From Collinsella aerofaciens (GTDB lineage Bacteria > Actinomycetota > Coriobacteriia > Coriobacteriales > Coriobacteriaceae): a stretch of 64,000 nucleotides of DNA. Position 1 is the stretch's first letter. Each line of letters begins with the position of its first letter. Under the pieces are notes generated by a model that worked only from the letters and a program-made list of their open reading frames with translations, ran no database searches and was not told where the DNA came from. Shown here one piece after another: positions 36,879-46,230 of this stretch. Position numbers and translations under genes: made by a program. Location: the NCBI RefSeq assembly GCF_902364945.1, contig NZ_CABJFS010000001.1, positions 314,980 through 378,979 of the forward strand, given 5' to 3'.

Positions 36879-39062
36879 TTAGGACCAGAGGAGGTCGCTG
36901 CGGGTGATGGTGGCGCCGATGGCAAAGGGCATGCAGGCGATGACCGGGTACAGGTAGCGCATGTAGGTCGAGCCGTTGCAGGGACCGATCAGGCACACGG
37001 CGAGCACGCCCAAAAGCGGCACCCAAATGGCCAGCCCGCGCCACGAATGACGACGTAGCAGATAGGCCACCACGGCGATCATGATCCACACATAGGTGGC
37101 CGAGCTCATGGCGAGCGAGATAAACGGGATGCGCTGCACCGCCACGCGATACAGGTTGATCAGGTGGTCGCACCAGCGCACAACCTTGCTATCGACCGGA
37201 TGGAAGTCGAAGTACTTGAGGTTATCGGGCTTTGCCATGATCTCGGCACTGCGCGCCGTGCTGTAGACCCACGCATCGCGAGCGCTCGGATAAAAGTAGC
37301 CGTAGTAGTTATTGATGAGCGCCGAGAAATAGCACTCGGGATCCTTTTTGAACATCTGGACCCACACCTCAAAATAGGCCTTGATGTCCTCCTGCGAGGC
37401 GTACTCGTTAAAGCAATTTTTGACGGCGTCCGACTTATCCGGGTTGTAGCGGCGGCCCAGATTCTCGTACTTGAGCACACGGTCGATCACGGCACGCTCT
37501 TCGTCGGTCACCAAGCCGTCGCAAGGAGCCTCCACGATGGTGCCGTCCTCCTTAACCGTGGGGTTGACGCCCGAGTTGAGGCCGTCGTGCTTTTGGACGA
37601 AACGAGCCGTCTGCTGGAACGGAATCGAGAGGATTTCGCGCTTGGAACCAGGCGTGATGTCGTGCGCCGGCATAAAGACCTTGGTGAAGTACATATTAGA
37701 GGCAAGGCAGAGTGCAAGCACCGCAAGAACTCCCACCCAGCGGAAACGCGGGATGGCGCCCGAAGGCGCAGCACCAGCCTGCTTGGCTGCACGACGAGCC
37801 ACATGCGCATCCCATGCGCAAAACGCCGCCGCGATTACGCATGCCGCCAGGGGAAACACCAGGCCGCCGTTACGCAGAAACGTGGAACCCATGGCGCCCA
37901 GAGCGAGCAACAGCCAATCATGGCGCGCAAAGAGCACGGGCCTCTGTTCGCCCGCACGCTCGGCATTGGCATCGCGACGGGGCAGGCCGCATGCCACGAG
38001 CTTCACGGTCTGCACCAACAGCACCAAAAACGCGTCGGCAAACAGCACATCTTTGGTAAGCAGCGCCGCGTAGTTGGAGAACATGGGCATAAACACAAAG
38101 AACAGCAAGATTACGCCGCGGACCGGCAGGCTCACGCCCAGCTTGCGCAGCGACGAGATGGAATAGGCCATGCAGGCGGCCGTAATGACGAACTGAGCGC
38201 AGGTGTAGATGGCAAGACCTGCGTTGGCGCTGTTAAACAGTGAAAGCCCCAACTGGACGCACGAACCGATGATAGCCGTATGCACCACGGGGTGATGTCC
38301 GTTGAGCAACACATTGGGATTGAGCAGACGCAAGTAGTCACTCGTGCCGTTGGGGTAGTTGAACCACTGGCGAATCTGCGCACCCGTATCTCCCATAAAA
38401 AGGCCGGGCAGCGAAGCGATGAGCGTGGGCGCCCAGGCGATCATAAGCACCAGGAAGGGCCCGGCAAAGGGATGGACCGAGAGCACGGCGTGTGCCACAC
38501 GCCATACGCGGCCAAAGTGCGCTTCGGAAAACGGAATGCGCCGAGAGCTCAGCCAATCTAGACACTCAAAGGTAAGGTAGAAGGCAACGACCGCCAAGAG
38601 CATCCAGCCCACACCGCCTATCCAGGCGCAGATGATGCGGGCCTTGTCGCCGAGCACGATCTCGGCCGAATCGGTGAGATCGTAGCTGCGGCCAAACACC
38701 ATGCAGACGGCAAAGAACAGCGACGGAAGGATCACCGAGGGACGCCAAGCGTCGCCGCGGCCAAAGAATACGTAGCGAAACGGCAGCGTGAGCAGGCAGG
38801 CAAGCGCAAGCAGCATGACCGCGTCGGTATGGCCGGCAAACGAGAGGAGCACCTCGTAGCACACGTACAGCATGCCCGAGGCTTTGGGGTCAATCGCCAA
38901 GACCGCGTTGCTCGACACCGGGGCGGGATCGATGGAAAACGCCGTGGTCGCCAACAGCGCGAGCAAAAATGCGATGAGCGTCTGCTTGGCGGGGTAGCGC
39001 TTAAACCAGACGATGCGGGCAGCGTCGCGCGCAGCCGTTGTGGAGAGGTCGGAATCCTTCAC
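36879..39062 (-). CDS. DUF6020-type polytopic membrane protein
   Basis: 727 residues with about 12 hydrophobic helices across residues 25-470 and 640-720, separated by a soluble ~150-residue region (about 480-630; ITPGSKREILSIPFQQTARF, NNYYGYFYPSARDAW). This layout, with GDTGAQIRQWF and NGHHPVVHT in an outer loop, resembles DUF6020 / lipid-linked glycosyltransferase-like proteins. GTG start with AAAGG 11 nt upstream. Function unproven. Confidence 0.75.
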   Translation of the reverse strand: MKDSDLSTTAARDAARIVWFKRYPAKQTLIAFLLALLATTAFSIDPAPVSSNAVLAIDPKASGMLYVCYEVLLSFAGHTDAVMLLALACLLTLPFRYVFFGRGDAWRPSVILPSLFFAVCMVFGRSYDLTDSAEIVLGDKARIICAWIGGVGWMLLAVVAFYLTFECLDWLSSRRIPFSEAHFGRVWRVAHAVLSVHPFAGPFLVLMIAWAPTLIASLPGLFMGDTGAQIRQWFNYPNGTSDYLRLLNPNVLLNGHHPVVHTAIIGSCVQLGLSLFNSANAGLAIYTCAQFVITAACMAYSISSLRKLGVSLPVRGVILLFFVFMPMFSNYAALLTKDVLFADAFLVLLVQTVKLVACGLPRRDANAERAGEQRPVLFARHDWLLLALGAMGSTFLRNGGLVFPLAACVIAAAFCAWDAHVARRAAKQAGAAPSGAIPRFRWVGVLAVLALCLASNMYFTKVFMPAHDITPGSKREILSIPFQQTARFVQKHDGLNSGVNPTVKEDGTIVEAPCDGLVTDEERAVIDRVLKYENLGRRYNPDKSDAVKNCFNEYASQEDIKAYFEVWVQMFKKDPECYFSALINNYYGYFYPSARDAWVYSTARSAEIMAKPDNLKYFDFHPVDSKVVRWCDHLINLYRVAVQRIPFISLAMSSATYVWIMIAVVAYLLRRHSWRGLAIWVPLLGVLAVCLIGPCNGSTYMRYLYPVIACMPFAIGATITRSDLLWS

Positions 39063-39103
39063 AGTCCGAAAGCCTTTCTAGAAACCTATCAAACTCGGCA
39101 AGA

Positions 39104-39136
39104 CCACCACAAAGGTGCCTGTCCCCTTTGTGGTGG
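39104..39136 (-). repeat. Post-stop hairpin with GGGGACAGGCACC loop (lgt copy)
   Basis: On the minus strand CCACCACAAAG-GGGACAGGCAC-CTTTGTGGTGG, an 11-bp perfect stem 6 nt after the lgt stop. A half copy with the same GGGACAGGCACCTTTGTGG lies next to the insertion sequence at 62418. Confidence 0.8.
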
Positions 39137-39142
39137 CCTTGG

Positions 39143-39964
39143 TTAGGCGTCGAGGTAGATGCGCTGGGGGCGATTGCGGTGTCGGGCGAAGATGATGAAC
39201 GCCAGGCCGGCGATCACGAGCGGCAAACTCAGCAGCTGACCCATGGTGATGACGCCGCCCAGCAGATAACCCAGCTGGGCATCGGGCACGCGCACGAACT
39301 CAACGAGAAAGCGGACGATGCCGTACCCCATCACGAACACGCCCATAAACGTACCCTGGGGCAGCAGCGGCTTTTTGCGGCTGAGCACCTGCAGGATGCA
39401 AAAGAGCACAATGCCCTCAAGAAACGCCTCGTAGAGCTGGGAGGGATGGCGCGGCATATCGCCCGCGGTGCCGCCAAAGACCACACCCCAGGGCAGATCG
39501 GTCGGCTTACCCCACAGTTCGCCGTTGACGAAATTGGCACAACGGCCCAGGCACAGGGCCAGCGGGGCGCCGATCACGGCAAGGTCGGCGACGGTCCAGG
39601 CGTCAAGCTTGTACATGCGGCACACGATGATGCCGCCCAAGATGCCGCCCACCAGGCCGCCGTGGAAGCTCATGCCTCCCTCGTTGGTGGCAAAGATTTC
39701 GAGCGGATGGGTCCAATAGTAGCCATCGCCGTAAAAGACGACATAAAACAGGCGCGCGCCGATGATGAGACCAAAGACCGCGCCGACCACGACGCTCGTC
39801 AGGTCATCAATCGTAATGTCGAAGCCCCAACGACGCTGCGTACGGTACATAACGACCGCCGTGAGCAGAGCGCCGACCACGTAGGCCAGGCCGTACCAGT
39901 AGATGGTGATGGGACCCGCCGAGATCGCGACGGGGTCAAGCATGTGGTAGAGGTCGTTGAGCAT
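39143..39964 (-). CDS. lgt: Prolipoprotein diacylglyceryl transferase
   Basis: Transfers diacylglycerol to the lipobox cysteine of prolipoproteins at the membrane. Motifs: PITIYWYGLAYVVGAL, GMSFHGGLVGGILGG, the signature GRCANFVNGELWGKPTDLPW and HPSQLYEAFLEG. The ATG at 39964 (AGGGG upstream) gives 273 residues. The lipobox of the 10.4-kb binding protein is a likely client. Confidence 0.96.
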   Translation of the reverse strand: MLNDLYHMLDPVAISAGPITIYWYGLAYVVGALLTAVVMYRTQRRWGFDITIDDLTSVVVGAVFGLIIGARLFYVVFYGDGYYWTHPLEIFATNEGGMSFHGGLVGGILGGIIVCRMYKLDAWTVADLAVIGAPLALCLGRCANFVNGELWGKPTDLPWGVVFGGTAGDMPRHPSQLYEAFLEGIVLFCILQVLSRKKPLLPQGTFMGVFVMGYGIVRFLVEFVRVPDAQLGYLLGGVITMGQLLSLPLVIAGLAFIIFARHRNRPQRIYLDA

Positions 39965-40072
39965 ATCGATCCCCTGCTCCCTACATACAAATGCGGCCAC
40001 GGGCCTTACGCTCGCAGCCGCATATTTGGACGTAACGTCTATGCGGAGCGTACCGTCCGCAGCTTTCGCATC

Positions 40073-40351
40073 TTAGAACGGCGCGTACTCGTCGTACAGG
40101 TCCCCTGCCTCGCCGGAAGCATTGACCTGCTCAACGCGGGTAACGCCGGGCACATGCTCCTTCAGGATGCGCTCGATACCCATGGAAAGGGTTAGCGAGC
40201 TCATGGGGCAGCCGGCGCAGGCGCCCTGCAGCTCCAGCTTGACAACACCCTCGTCGTCGACGCCCACATACTCCATATCGCCGCCATCGGCCTGCAGGTT
40301 GGGGCGGATCTCTTCAAGAACCTTCTTAAGCAGCTCTTCGTTAACAGCCAC
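40073..40351 (-). CDS. NifU C-terminal-type iron-sulfur scaffold (Nfu)
   Basis: 92-residue NFU domain with IRPNLQADGGDMEYVGV and the cluster-binding CAGCP motif. It delivers Fe-S clusters to apoproteins. GTG start with AAAGGAG. Stand-alone gene; no suf or isc genes nearby. Confidence 0.93.
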   Translation of the reverse strand: MAVNEELLKKVLEEIRPNLQADGGDMEYVGVDDEGVVKLELQGACAGCPMSSLTLSMGIERILKEHVPGVTRVEQVNASGEAGDLYDEYAPF

Positions 40352-40461
40352 AGGGGCTCCTTTCTCACAATAACGCGGACACGCCCGCGGACAGGAGCTA
40401 TGTTACTACAGCCATGTACCCGCTTAGGCGCCAGCCATGCGTGCGGACACGACTTTCACGA

Positions 40462-40494
40462 GCAGTCAATTTGGGACGGGTCTCTTTGAACTGC
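40462..40494 (+). repeat. GGGACGGG hairpin, reversed orientation
   Basis: GCAGT...ACTGC arms around CAATTTGGGACGGGTCTCTTTGA, in the gap between the dCMP deaminase stop and nfu. It shares AGTCAATTTGGGACGGG with the dtd copy, but here the core lies on the plus strand. Confidence 0.5.
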
Positions 40495-40522
40495 ATTCGT
40501 CGTCAGATGGCGACAACGCATA

Positions 40523-41047
40523 TCACTGCTGAGCCTGTCCCCCGGTACCAATCTGGACATCGACGATGACCTGGCGGTAGCTGATGCCGCAGGAGTCGAG
40601 AATGCGGCGGCTGATACGGCCGTCATCGGTGTCGGCATACTTATTGTCCAGGTAGACGACCTCGCCCACGCCCACCTGCGCCAGGATTTTGGCACAGTCG
40701 TGGCACGGAAACAGCGTGACGTAGACCGTGGAACCCTCAAGGTCTTTGAGCGAGCCGCGGTAGTTGAGCACGGCGTTGGCCTCGGCATGCACCACGTAGT
40801 TGTGCTTATCCTGCAACGGGTCGTCGCTCGTGCCCCACGGGAAAAAGTCGTCGTTGAGCGCCGAGGGCGTACCGTTGTAGCCCACCGAAAGGATGCGGTG
40901 GTTGGTGTTGGCGATGCACGCGCCCACCTGCGTGTTGGGGTCCTTACTGCGGCGCTGCGCGGCGATGGCCACGCTCATAAAGAACTCATCCCAGCTAATG
41001 ACGTCGCGGCGCTTGCCCGACGCAGTTTGATGAAGATCGTCCGACAT
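40523..41047 (-). CDS. dCMP deaminase family protein
   Basis: Zinc-dependent deaminase converting dCMP to dUMP for thymidylate synthesis (ComEB type). Motifs: TQVGACIAN, the zinc/catalytic VVHAEANAVLN and PCHDCAKIL. 174 residues from the ATG at 41047, which has GGAGGTG upstream; the longer frame to 41128 lacks a site. Confidence 0.93.
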   Translation of the reverse strand: MSDDLHQTASGKRRDVISWDEFFMSVAIAAQRRSKDPNTQVGACIANTNHRILSVGYNGTPSALNDDFFPWGTSDDPLQDKHNYVVHAEANAVLNYRGSLKDLEGSTVYVTLFPCHDCAKILAQVGVGEVVYLDNKYADTDDGRISRRILDSCGISYRQVIVDVQIGTGGQAQQ

Positions 41048-41130
41048 GGCAGACACCTCCGTAATCGCAATAGTTTGACCCATTGTAGCAGGTGGAAGGC
41101 GGAGACGTTTTTGTCCCATCACCCCCATCG

Positions 41131-41982
41131 CTACGCGCGACGGGGCTTTTGATTGATGTGGTAGAGCTCGGCGAGACCCCGCAGCGTCAGCGCATCATCG
41201 ACCGTCAGGCTATGGCCGACCAGCGCCGCAAGCGCCTCGGCATCGTCGCCGGTAATGACGATGGGCACATCGCTCTCCCCCGCGGCCTTGGTCGCGCGCA
41301 TCTCGGCAAGCACCATGTCGAGCATGCCGTCGATGCGTGCCACCTCGCCCAAAACCACGCCCGAGCGCATGGCCTCGCGCGTGTTGCGGCCGATGACGTG
41401 CGTTGGCGCCGAGGGCTCAACCTGGGGTAGGCGCGCTGCTGCCGCCGAAAGCGAGCGGGCGCCGAGGGCCAGGCCCGGCGCGATAACGCCGCCGACAAAG
41501 GTACCGTGCGCGTCGATGACCTCGATATTGGTCGTCGTGCCCAGGTCAATCACGATGCACGGCGAGCCGTAGACGGCGCGGGCAGCCACGGCGTCGGCGA
41601 TGCGGTCGGGACCGATCTCGGCCGGGTCATCGTAGTGCACGGGCATGCCGGTCTTGAGGCCCGGCCCCACCGTGAGCACGCGCCCCGTGCAGGTGCGGGA
41701 AAGTGCCGCCTTCCACGGGCGCTCGAGCGCCGGGACCACGCAGCTCAGCACAGCAGCCGCGGGCACAAGCGCACCCGGCATGCCCGCATCGGCCGCCAGT
41801 GCGGCCATGACCTGCACGAGACGCATGCGCGCCTCGTCTGCCGTGATGCTCGACGGCGTGGTGATCTCGCACGTCGCAAGCGGACATTCCTGCGCCGCGG
41901 CCGAATCCTCTGCAAACAGGCCAAAGCGAATGAACGTGTTGCCCACGTCGACCGTCAATATATATGCGCACCCATTTAGCAT
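41131..41982 (-). CDS. coaX: Type III pantothenate kinase
   Basis: First step of CoA synthesis in the acetate-kinase-like fold. Motifs: LTVDVGNTFIRFG at the N-terminus, PAEIGPDRIADAVAA, VIDLGTTTNIEVID. The ATG at 41982 has AAAGGAG at 9 nt (283 residues). Such kinases need a monovalent cation and resist CoA feedback (family knowledge). Confidence 0.94.
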   Translation of the reverse strand: MLNGCAYILTVDVGNTFIRFGLFAEDSAAAQECPLATCEITTPSSITADEARMRLVQVMAALAADAGMPGALVPAAAVLSCVVPALERPWKAALSRTCTGRVLTVGPGLKTGMPVHYDDPAEIGPDRIADAVAARAVYGSPCIVIDLGTTTNIEVIDAHGTFVGGVIAPGLALGARSLSAAAARLPQVEPSAPTHVIGRNTREAMRSGVVLGEVARIDGMLDMVLAEMRATKAAGESDVPIVITGDDAEALAALVGHSLTVDDALTLRGLAELYHINQKPRRA

Positions 41983-42174
41983 CGTCGGCGCTCCTTTCGT
42001 CTGCCCAGCAGTATATCGCCTACCTAAACCAGTCATCCCAAAATGACTAGCTTGCGGCTATACTGGTGCGCGGTCGTTTGCGAGCTCACGCGGCGGCCCT
42101 TGGTAACCCGACTTCCCGCGCCGTATCCGTAACGACGCTCCCGGGGGAAGCGGATATACGCAAAGGAGTTCTAT

Positions 42175-43878
42175 ATGAGCAATCCCTCGAACCGCGCTTC
42201 GATGCGCGGGCAACTCACGCTGCGCGGCGTCGTCATCGGCGTCCTTGGCTGCGTGATCATCACGGCAAGCTCGGCCTACACCGCCCTCAAGATGGGCGCA
42301 CTCCCCTGGCCGATCGTCTTCGCTGCCGTCATCTCGCTGTTCTTCCTTAAGCTCATGGGCAACGCCAGCCTCAACGAGGCAAACGTCACCCACACCATCA
42401 TGTCCGCAGGCGCCATGGTCGCCGGCGGTCTGGCGTTTACCATCCCGGGCGCCTGGATGCTGGGCTATGCCGACCAGATCAGCTGGCTCGACATGTTTAT
42501 CGTGGCACTCGCCGGCACCATCCTGGGCCTGCTGGCCACGGCGCTCATCCACCGTCACTTTATCGTGGACGCCGCGCTTGAGTTCCCCACCGGCAACGCC
42601 GCAGCTCAGACCCTGCGCGCCACCGAGGCCGGCGGCAAGACCGGCAAGCAGCTCTTTGGCTCCATGGCCATCGCGGGCATCTACAGCGTGCTTCGCGACG
42701 CCCTGGGCATTGTGCCCAGTATGCTGTGCACGCTCAACATCCCCGGCGTGACCTTTGCCATCTACAACTCGCCCATGCTGCTCTCCGTCGGCTTCCTCGT
42801 GGGCTTCGCCCCGGTCGCTTTCTGGTTTGCCGGCGCGCTGCTGGGCAATTTTGGCATCATCGTCGGCGGCACCGCTGCCGGTCTGTTTGACGTTATGACC
42901 GCACAGGGCATCGTCAAGTCCCTGGGTATGGGCCTCATGATGGGCTTTGGCGTCGCCGTCGTCCTCAAGGACATCCTGCCGCAAGTCGCCGGTATCGTCC
43001 GCGGCCTCGCCGCCGACAGCTCCACCGACACCGACGAGCAGTCGCTCATCTCGGGCTCCCTTAAGCTCGACGCCGGCATCATCGGCCTGGGCGCCGCCGC
43101 CATCGCCGTGATCGTCGCCATCGCGCTCGACCTTGGTCCCGTTCCAGCCGTCATCGTCACGCTGTTCACCTTTGTCACCACCATCATGAGTGCGCAGAGC
43201 TGCGGGCAGACGGGTATCGACCCCATGGAGATCTTCGGCCTCATCGTCATGCTCATCGTGGCAGCCTTCGCGCAGCTCGCTCAGGTCAAGCTGTTCTTTA
43301 TCGCCGGCATCGTGGCCGTAGCGTGCGGCCTTGCGGGCGACGTCATGAACGACTTTAAGGCCGGCGCCGTGCTGGGCACCAACCCGCGCGCACAGTGGGT
43401 CGGCCAGGCCATCGGCGGCATCGTGGGCGCCCTGGTCGCCGCCGCTGTCATGGTCGCGCTCGTCACCGCCTATGGTCCGGACGCCTTTGGCCCCGACAAG
43501 AGCTTTGTGGCCGCACAGGCAAGCGTGGTCGCCACCATGGTCTCGGGCATCCCGAGCGTGCCGTGGTTCGCAGGCGGCTTTATCGCCGGCATCGTCATGT
43601 ACTGGCTCGGCATTCCGGCCATGATGATCGGTCTAGGCGTGTACCTGCCGTTCTATATGTCGCTCACGGCTTTCCTGGGCTCCTGCGTTAAGCTCGCCTA
43701 CGACAAGTGGGCCGCTCACCGCGACGCCGAGGCCGGTCTTTCGGACGAGGAGAAGGCCGCCAAGGACGCCGCCTTCCAGGAGCAGGGCCTGGTTGTCGCC
43801 AGCGGCCTGCTCGGTGGCGAGTCTATCGTCGGCGTTATCCTGGCGTTTGTCTCCGTGGGCTTGAGCCTGCTGGGATAA
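42175..43878 (+). CDS. OPT family oligopeptide/metal-chelate transporter
   Basis: 567-residue polytopic protein with about 14 helices; the N-terminal region reads LRGVVIGVLGCVIITASSAY and FPTGNAAAQTLRATEAGG. Bacterial OPT members import small peptides or metal chelates; substrate not inferable. AAAGGAG precedes the ATG; a strong terminator follows. Confidence 0.92.
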   Translation: MSNPSNRASMRGQLTLRGVVIGVLGCVIITASSAYTALKMGALPWPIVFAAVISLFFLKLMGNASLNEANVTHTIMSAGAMVAGGLAFTIPGAWMLGYADQISWLDMFIVALAGTILGLLATALIHRHFIVDAALEFPTGNAAAQTLRATEAGGKTGKQLFGSMAIAGIYSVLRDALGIVPSMLCTLNIPGVTFAIYNSPMLLSVGFLVGFAPVAFWFAGALLGNFGIIVGGTAAGLFDVMTAQGIVKSLGMGLMMGFGVAVVLKDILPQVAGIVRGLAADSSTDTDEQSLISGSLKLDAGIIGLGAAAIAVIVAIALDLGPVPAVIVTLFTFVTTIMSAQSCGQTGIDPMEIFGLIVMLIVAAFAQLAQVKLFFIAGIVAVACGLAGDVMNDFKAGAVLGTNPRAQWVGQAIGGIVGALVAAAVMVALVTAYGPDAFGPDKSFVAAQASVVATMVSGIPSVPWFAGGFIAGIVMYWLGIPAMMIGLGVYLPFYMSLTAFLGSCVKLAYDKWAAHRDAEAGLSDEEKAAKDAAFQEQGLVVASGLLGGESIVGVILAFVSVGLSLLG

Positions 43879-43903
43879 ACCCAACAACAACGTAACCGCA
43901 CAG

Positions 43904-43942
43904 AGCGCGGGGTCGGTGACTATCCGGCCCCGCGCTTTTTTG
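43904..43942 (+). terminator. Intrinsic terminator of the OPT gene
   Basis: AGCGCGGGG/CCCCGCGCT stem followed by TTTTTT. Confidence 0.93.
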
Positions 43943-44093
43943 TATCTGCCGAAACCCTCGGCAGTACTCGCATGTGGCATGTCTTCCTTTGCCCGCTCGC
44001 CTAAGCTCCATGTCAAGATGACTGTCCCGCCCGTCACGGTGTAGAGTACATGCTGCGAACGCACCCGCGTTCCTGCGGCAATACGAGGTGGAC

Positions 44094-45233
44094 ATGGAAC
44101 TCGATAAACAACAGCTCAAGCGACTGCGCGAGCGCCATCATCGGCGCCACGGCATCCGTCCCGCCCATAGCGAGGCCATGGAGAATGCCACCCGTTTCCT
44201 TAAGCAGGCATTCAACATTCGCGAGGGCCGTGCGCCCTACCACGTGATTCGCAAGCGCTTTGTAAACGGGGCGCGGCTGACTGGCTCGCACTTATGCATC
44301 CTGATCATTGCCATGTTGATCGCGAGCATCGGCCTCGATATCGACTCGGATATCGCCATTGTAGGCGCCATGCTCATCTGCCCGCTCATGGGCTCGGTCC
44401 TTGCCATGGCATACGGCATCGCCACGCTCGACCGCGAGATTACCGTCGAGGCCATCGCGAGCTTGGCTCTACAGATGGCCTTTTGCCTGGTCACGTCCAC
44501 GTTGTATTTTAAGCTCTCGCCCCTTGGCACCACCACGGCCGCCATCATCGACAATTCGACACCGACTGTGTGGGACCTTGCCGTCGCACTCGCAGGCGGC
44601 TTTGCGGGTGGCCTGGGCAACTCGCGCGACCAGGAACCCGCCACGCTCATCGCCGGCGTGGCTGTGGCGACTGCGCTCATGCCGCCCCTGTGCGCGGCCG
44701 GCTATGGCATCGCCATCGCAAGCGGGTCGCTGTTTCTCTCGGCGCTTTACGAGTTTGGCATCAACGTGGTCTTTATCGCACTGGCCGCCGAGGCCGTGCT
44801 GCTTCTTTTGCGCGTGCCGCTCAAGCGCGACCTGAACGGCGACGGCATTGTGACTGCCGAGGAAAATGCCGAGGTCGACGAGCTGTCACGCAAAGTGCGC
44901 CGCCGCATCATCGTGGGCACGGTGATCTTTGCCATCCCCTGCATCGTTATGACCGCGGGTTCCATTGGCTCGGCGCAGGCCGGCGTGCAGGACGGCTACG
45001 GCGTCACCGAGACCACGCGCGAGCTTGCGGCGGTGCTGCCAGGCTTTAAGGACTACGCCGTCGCCGTCGAGACCTCGGCCACCGAAGGCGACGAGGAGGG
45101 CATTGTCGAGCGCGAGATTGTCGCCCATGTGACGACAAGCGAGGCGCTTGGGGCACACGACCGTCACGTCGCCCGCAAGCTCATCGACCTCAATGTGCCC
45201 GAGCTCGATCGCGTGGAGTTTGACGTGAAGTAA
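44094..45233 (+). CDS. DUF389 (TIGR00341-type) membrane protein
   Basis: 379 residues. A basic cytoplasmic N-terminus (~70) is followed by DUF389 helices (LCILIIAMLIASIGLDIDSD, VGAMLICPLMGSVLAMAYGI, then GGFAGGLGNSRDQEPATLIAG) and a soluble C-terminal domain. Between the last helices lies DLNGDGIVTAEE, matching the 12-residue EF-hand/dockerin calcium loop (D-x-N-x-D-G-x-I-x-x-x-E). GAGG precedes the ATG at 44094. Function unknown. Confidence 0.85.
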   Translation: MELDKQQLKRLRERHHRRHGIRPAHSEAMENATRFLKQAFNIREGRAPYHVIRKRFVNGARLTGSHLCILIIAMLIASIGLDIDSDIAIVGAMLICPLMGSVLAMAYGIATLDREITVEAIASLALQMAFCLVTSTLYFKLSPLGTTTAAIIDNSTPTVWDLAVALAGGFAGGLGNSRDQEPATLIAGVAVATALMPPLCAAGYGIAIASGSLFLSALYEFGINVVFIALAAEAVLLLLRVPLKRDLNGDGIVTAEENAEVDELSRKVRRRIIVGTVIFAIPCIVMTAGSIGSAQAGVQDGYGVTETTRELAAVLPGFKDYAVAVETSATEGDEEGIVEREIVAHVTTSEALGAHDRHVARKLIDLNVPELDRVEFDVK

Positions 45234-45307
45234 TGCCGGCGCGGGATAAGCGCTCGCACGGACGCAAGTTATGACGAGGCGCAGACGCGATACGGACACG
45301 AGCAAAT

Positions 45308-45350
45308 AGCGGGGTTCAGTTCACACCCGCGCCCCGCTCGCCGTTTTATT
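45308..45350 (+). terminator. Probable terminator of the DUF389 gene
   Basis: AGCGGGG/CCCCGCT stem with a 17-nt loop, then CGCCGTTTTATT. Confidence 0.55.
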
Positions 45351-45358
45351 GCCGTGAA

Positions 45359-45808
45359 TCAACTGGCCGGATCGACATCGCCCGACTCCACCGTAAACGC
45401 AGGTTTGGTGCTCACCAGATAAAATCGGGTCACTTTGCTATTTCTAAATAGATAGAGCTGGCCCCGCTCGCGTCGGCGCGACATATACGCCACGTGGACC
45501 GTACCGAAATCTTCGCCGTTTTCCCTCTTTAACACCAGGATATTGGGGTCGTCCATACGCTTAAACTGCCCGTCTGCGCAGATTCCGTCTTGGTCGACCA
45601 GCTGCCATCGACAGTTGTCCTCCTCAAGAAAAGCCAGGGTTTCCCGACTCGTTTTGTCATCCCGATAGTAACCATCAATGGCAAACCCTTCGGAAGCGCA
45701 TTCCTGCATATAGGACGTTTCTCGGCTCATAGCAAACAGCCCTGTAGCACCCAGGAGCACAGCCAGACAGACCACTGCAAGGGTTATCGAAATAGCACTG
45801 CGACCCAT
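45359..45808 (-). CDS. Small membrane-anchored protein of unknown function
   Basis: 149 residues. An N-terminal hydrophobic helix (ISITLAVVCLAVLLGATGLFA) suggests a signal anchor; the rest is a soluble domain with two cysteines and charged beta-strand-like segments (FGTVHVAYMS, RGQLYLFRN). The ATG begins 2 nt after the stop of the AAC(3)-like fragment upstream. No family recognised. The frame from 46057 is rejected. Confidence 0.6.
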   Translation of the reverse strand: MGRSAISITLAVVCLAVLLGATGLFAMSRETSYMQECASEGFAIDGYYRDDKTSRETLAFLEEDNCRWQLVDQDGICADGQFKRMDDPNILVLKRENGEDFGTVHVAYMSRRRERGQLYLFRNSKVTRFYLVSTKPAFTVESGDVDPAS

Positions 45809-45810
45809 AG

Positions 45811-46143
45811 TTAGCCCAACCGATAGTTGTTTAACGGAGCGCGAAACATACCCGGAACCTCCGATATCAGGGGGGACGTCGCCAATGTATCGCCACCGTG
45901 TGGCGTGCGGAAAAGGCGGCGACTTTGGGCGTATCGTCGGTTTTTCCACGACGGCGTCGGCATCATGACGGTGCCGGTCTCGCCCACCGTCTGAAGCAGG
46001 GCCTCGATCACCGGCTGCGCGCCGCCGCACACATACCCCAGCGCGCTGAGCGAGCAATGGACCATAACCGTCTGCCCCACGCGCATACCAACGGCAGAAA
46101 GCGCGCCGAGGATATCCTGCTTCAGCACGATTTTCCGGTCCAT
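45811..46143 (-). pseudogene. AAC(3)-like N-acetyltransferase, N-terminal remnant
   Basis: 110 codons. The first ~65 match the N-terminus of the aminoglycoside 3-N-acetyltransferase/YokD family (MRVGQTVMVHCSLSALGYV, GGAQPVIEALLQTVGETGTV, MMPTPSW). Full proteins have ~270 residues with the acetyl-CoA and catalytic regions downstream; here similarity fades and the frame stops. Probably a decayed gene; an aminoglycoside phenotype is not expected. Confidence 0.7.
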
Positions 46144-46191
46144 TGCCGCCCCTTTCTATTTCTAAGCTCGTCTTCTCACTATTGACAGCCG

Positions 46192-46230
46192 AAAATGATC
46201 CGTTTTCCTCCGTCCCCGAGGGATCATTTT
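46192..46230 (-). repeat. Post-stop hairpin with GGGGACGGAGG loop
   Basis: On the minus strand AAAATGATCC-CTCGGGGACGGAGGAAAAC-GGATCATTTT, 10-bp perfect stem whose first arm directly follows the stop of the 3-hydroxyacyl-CoA dehydrogenase gene. Confidence 0.8.
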
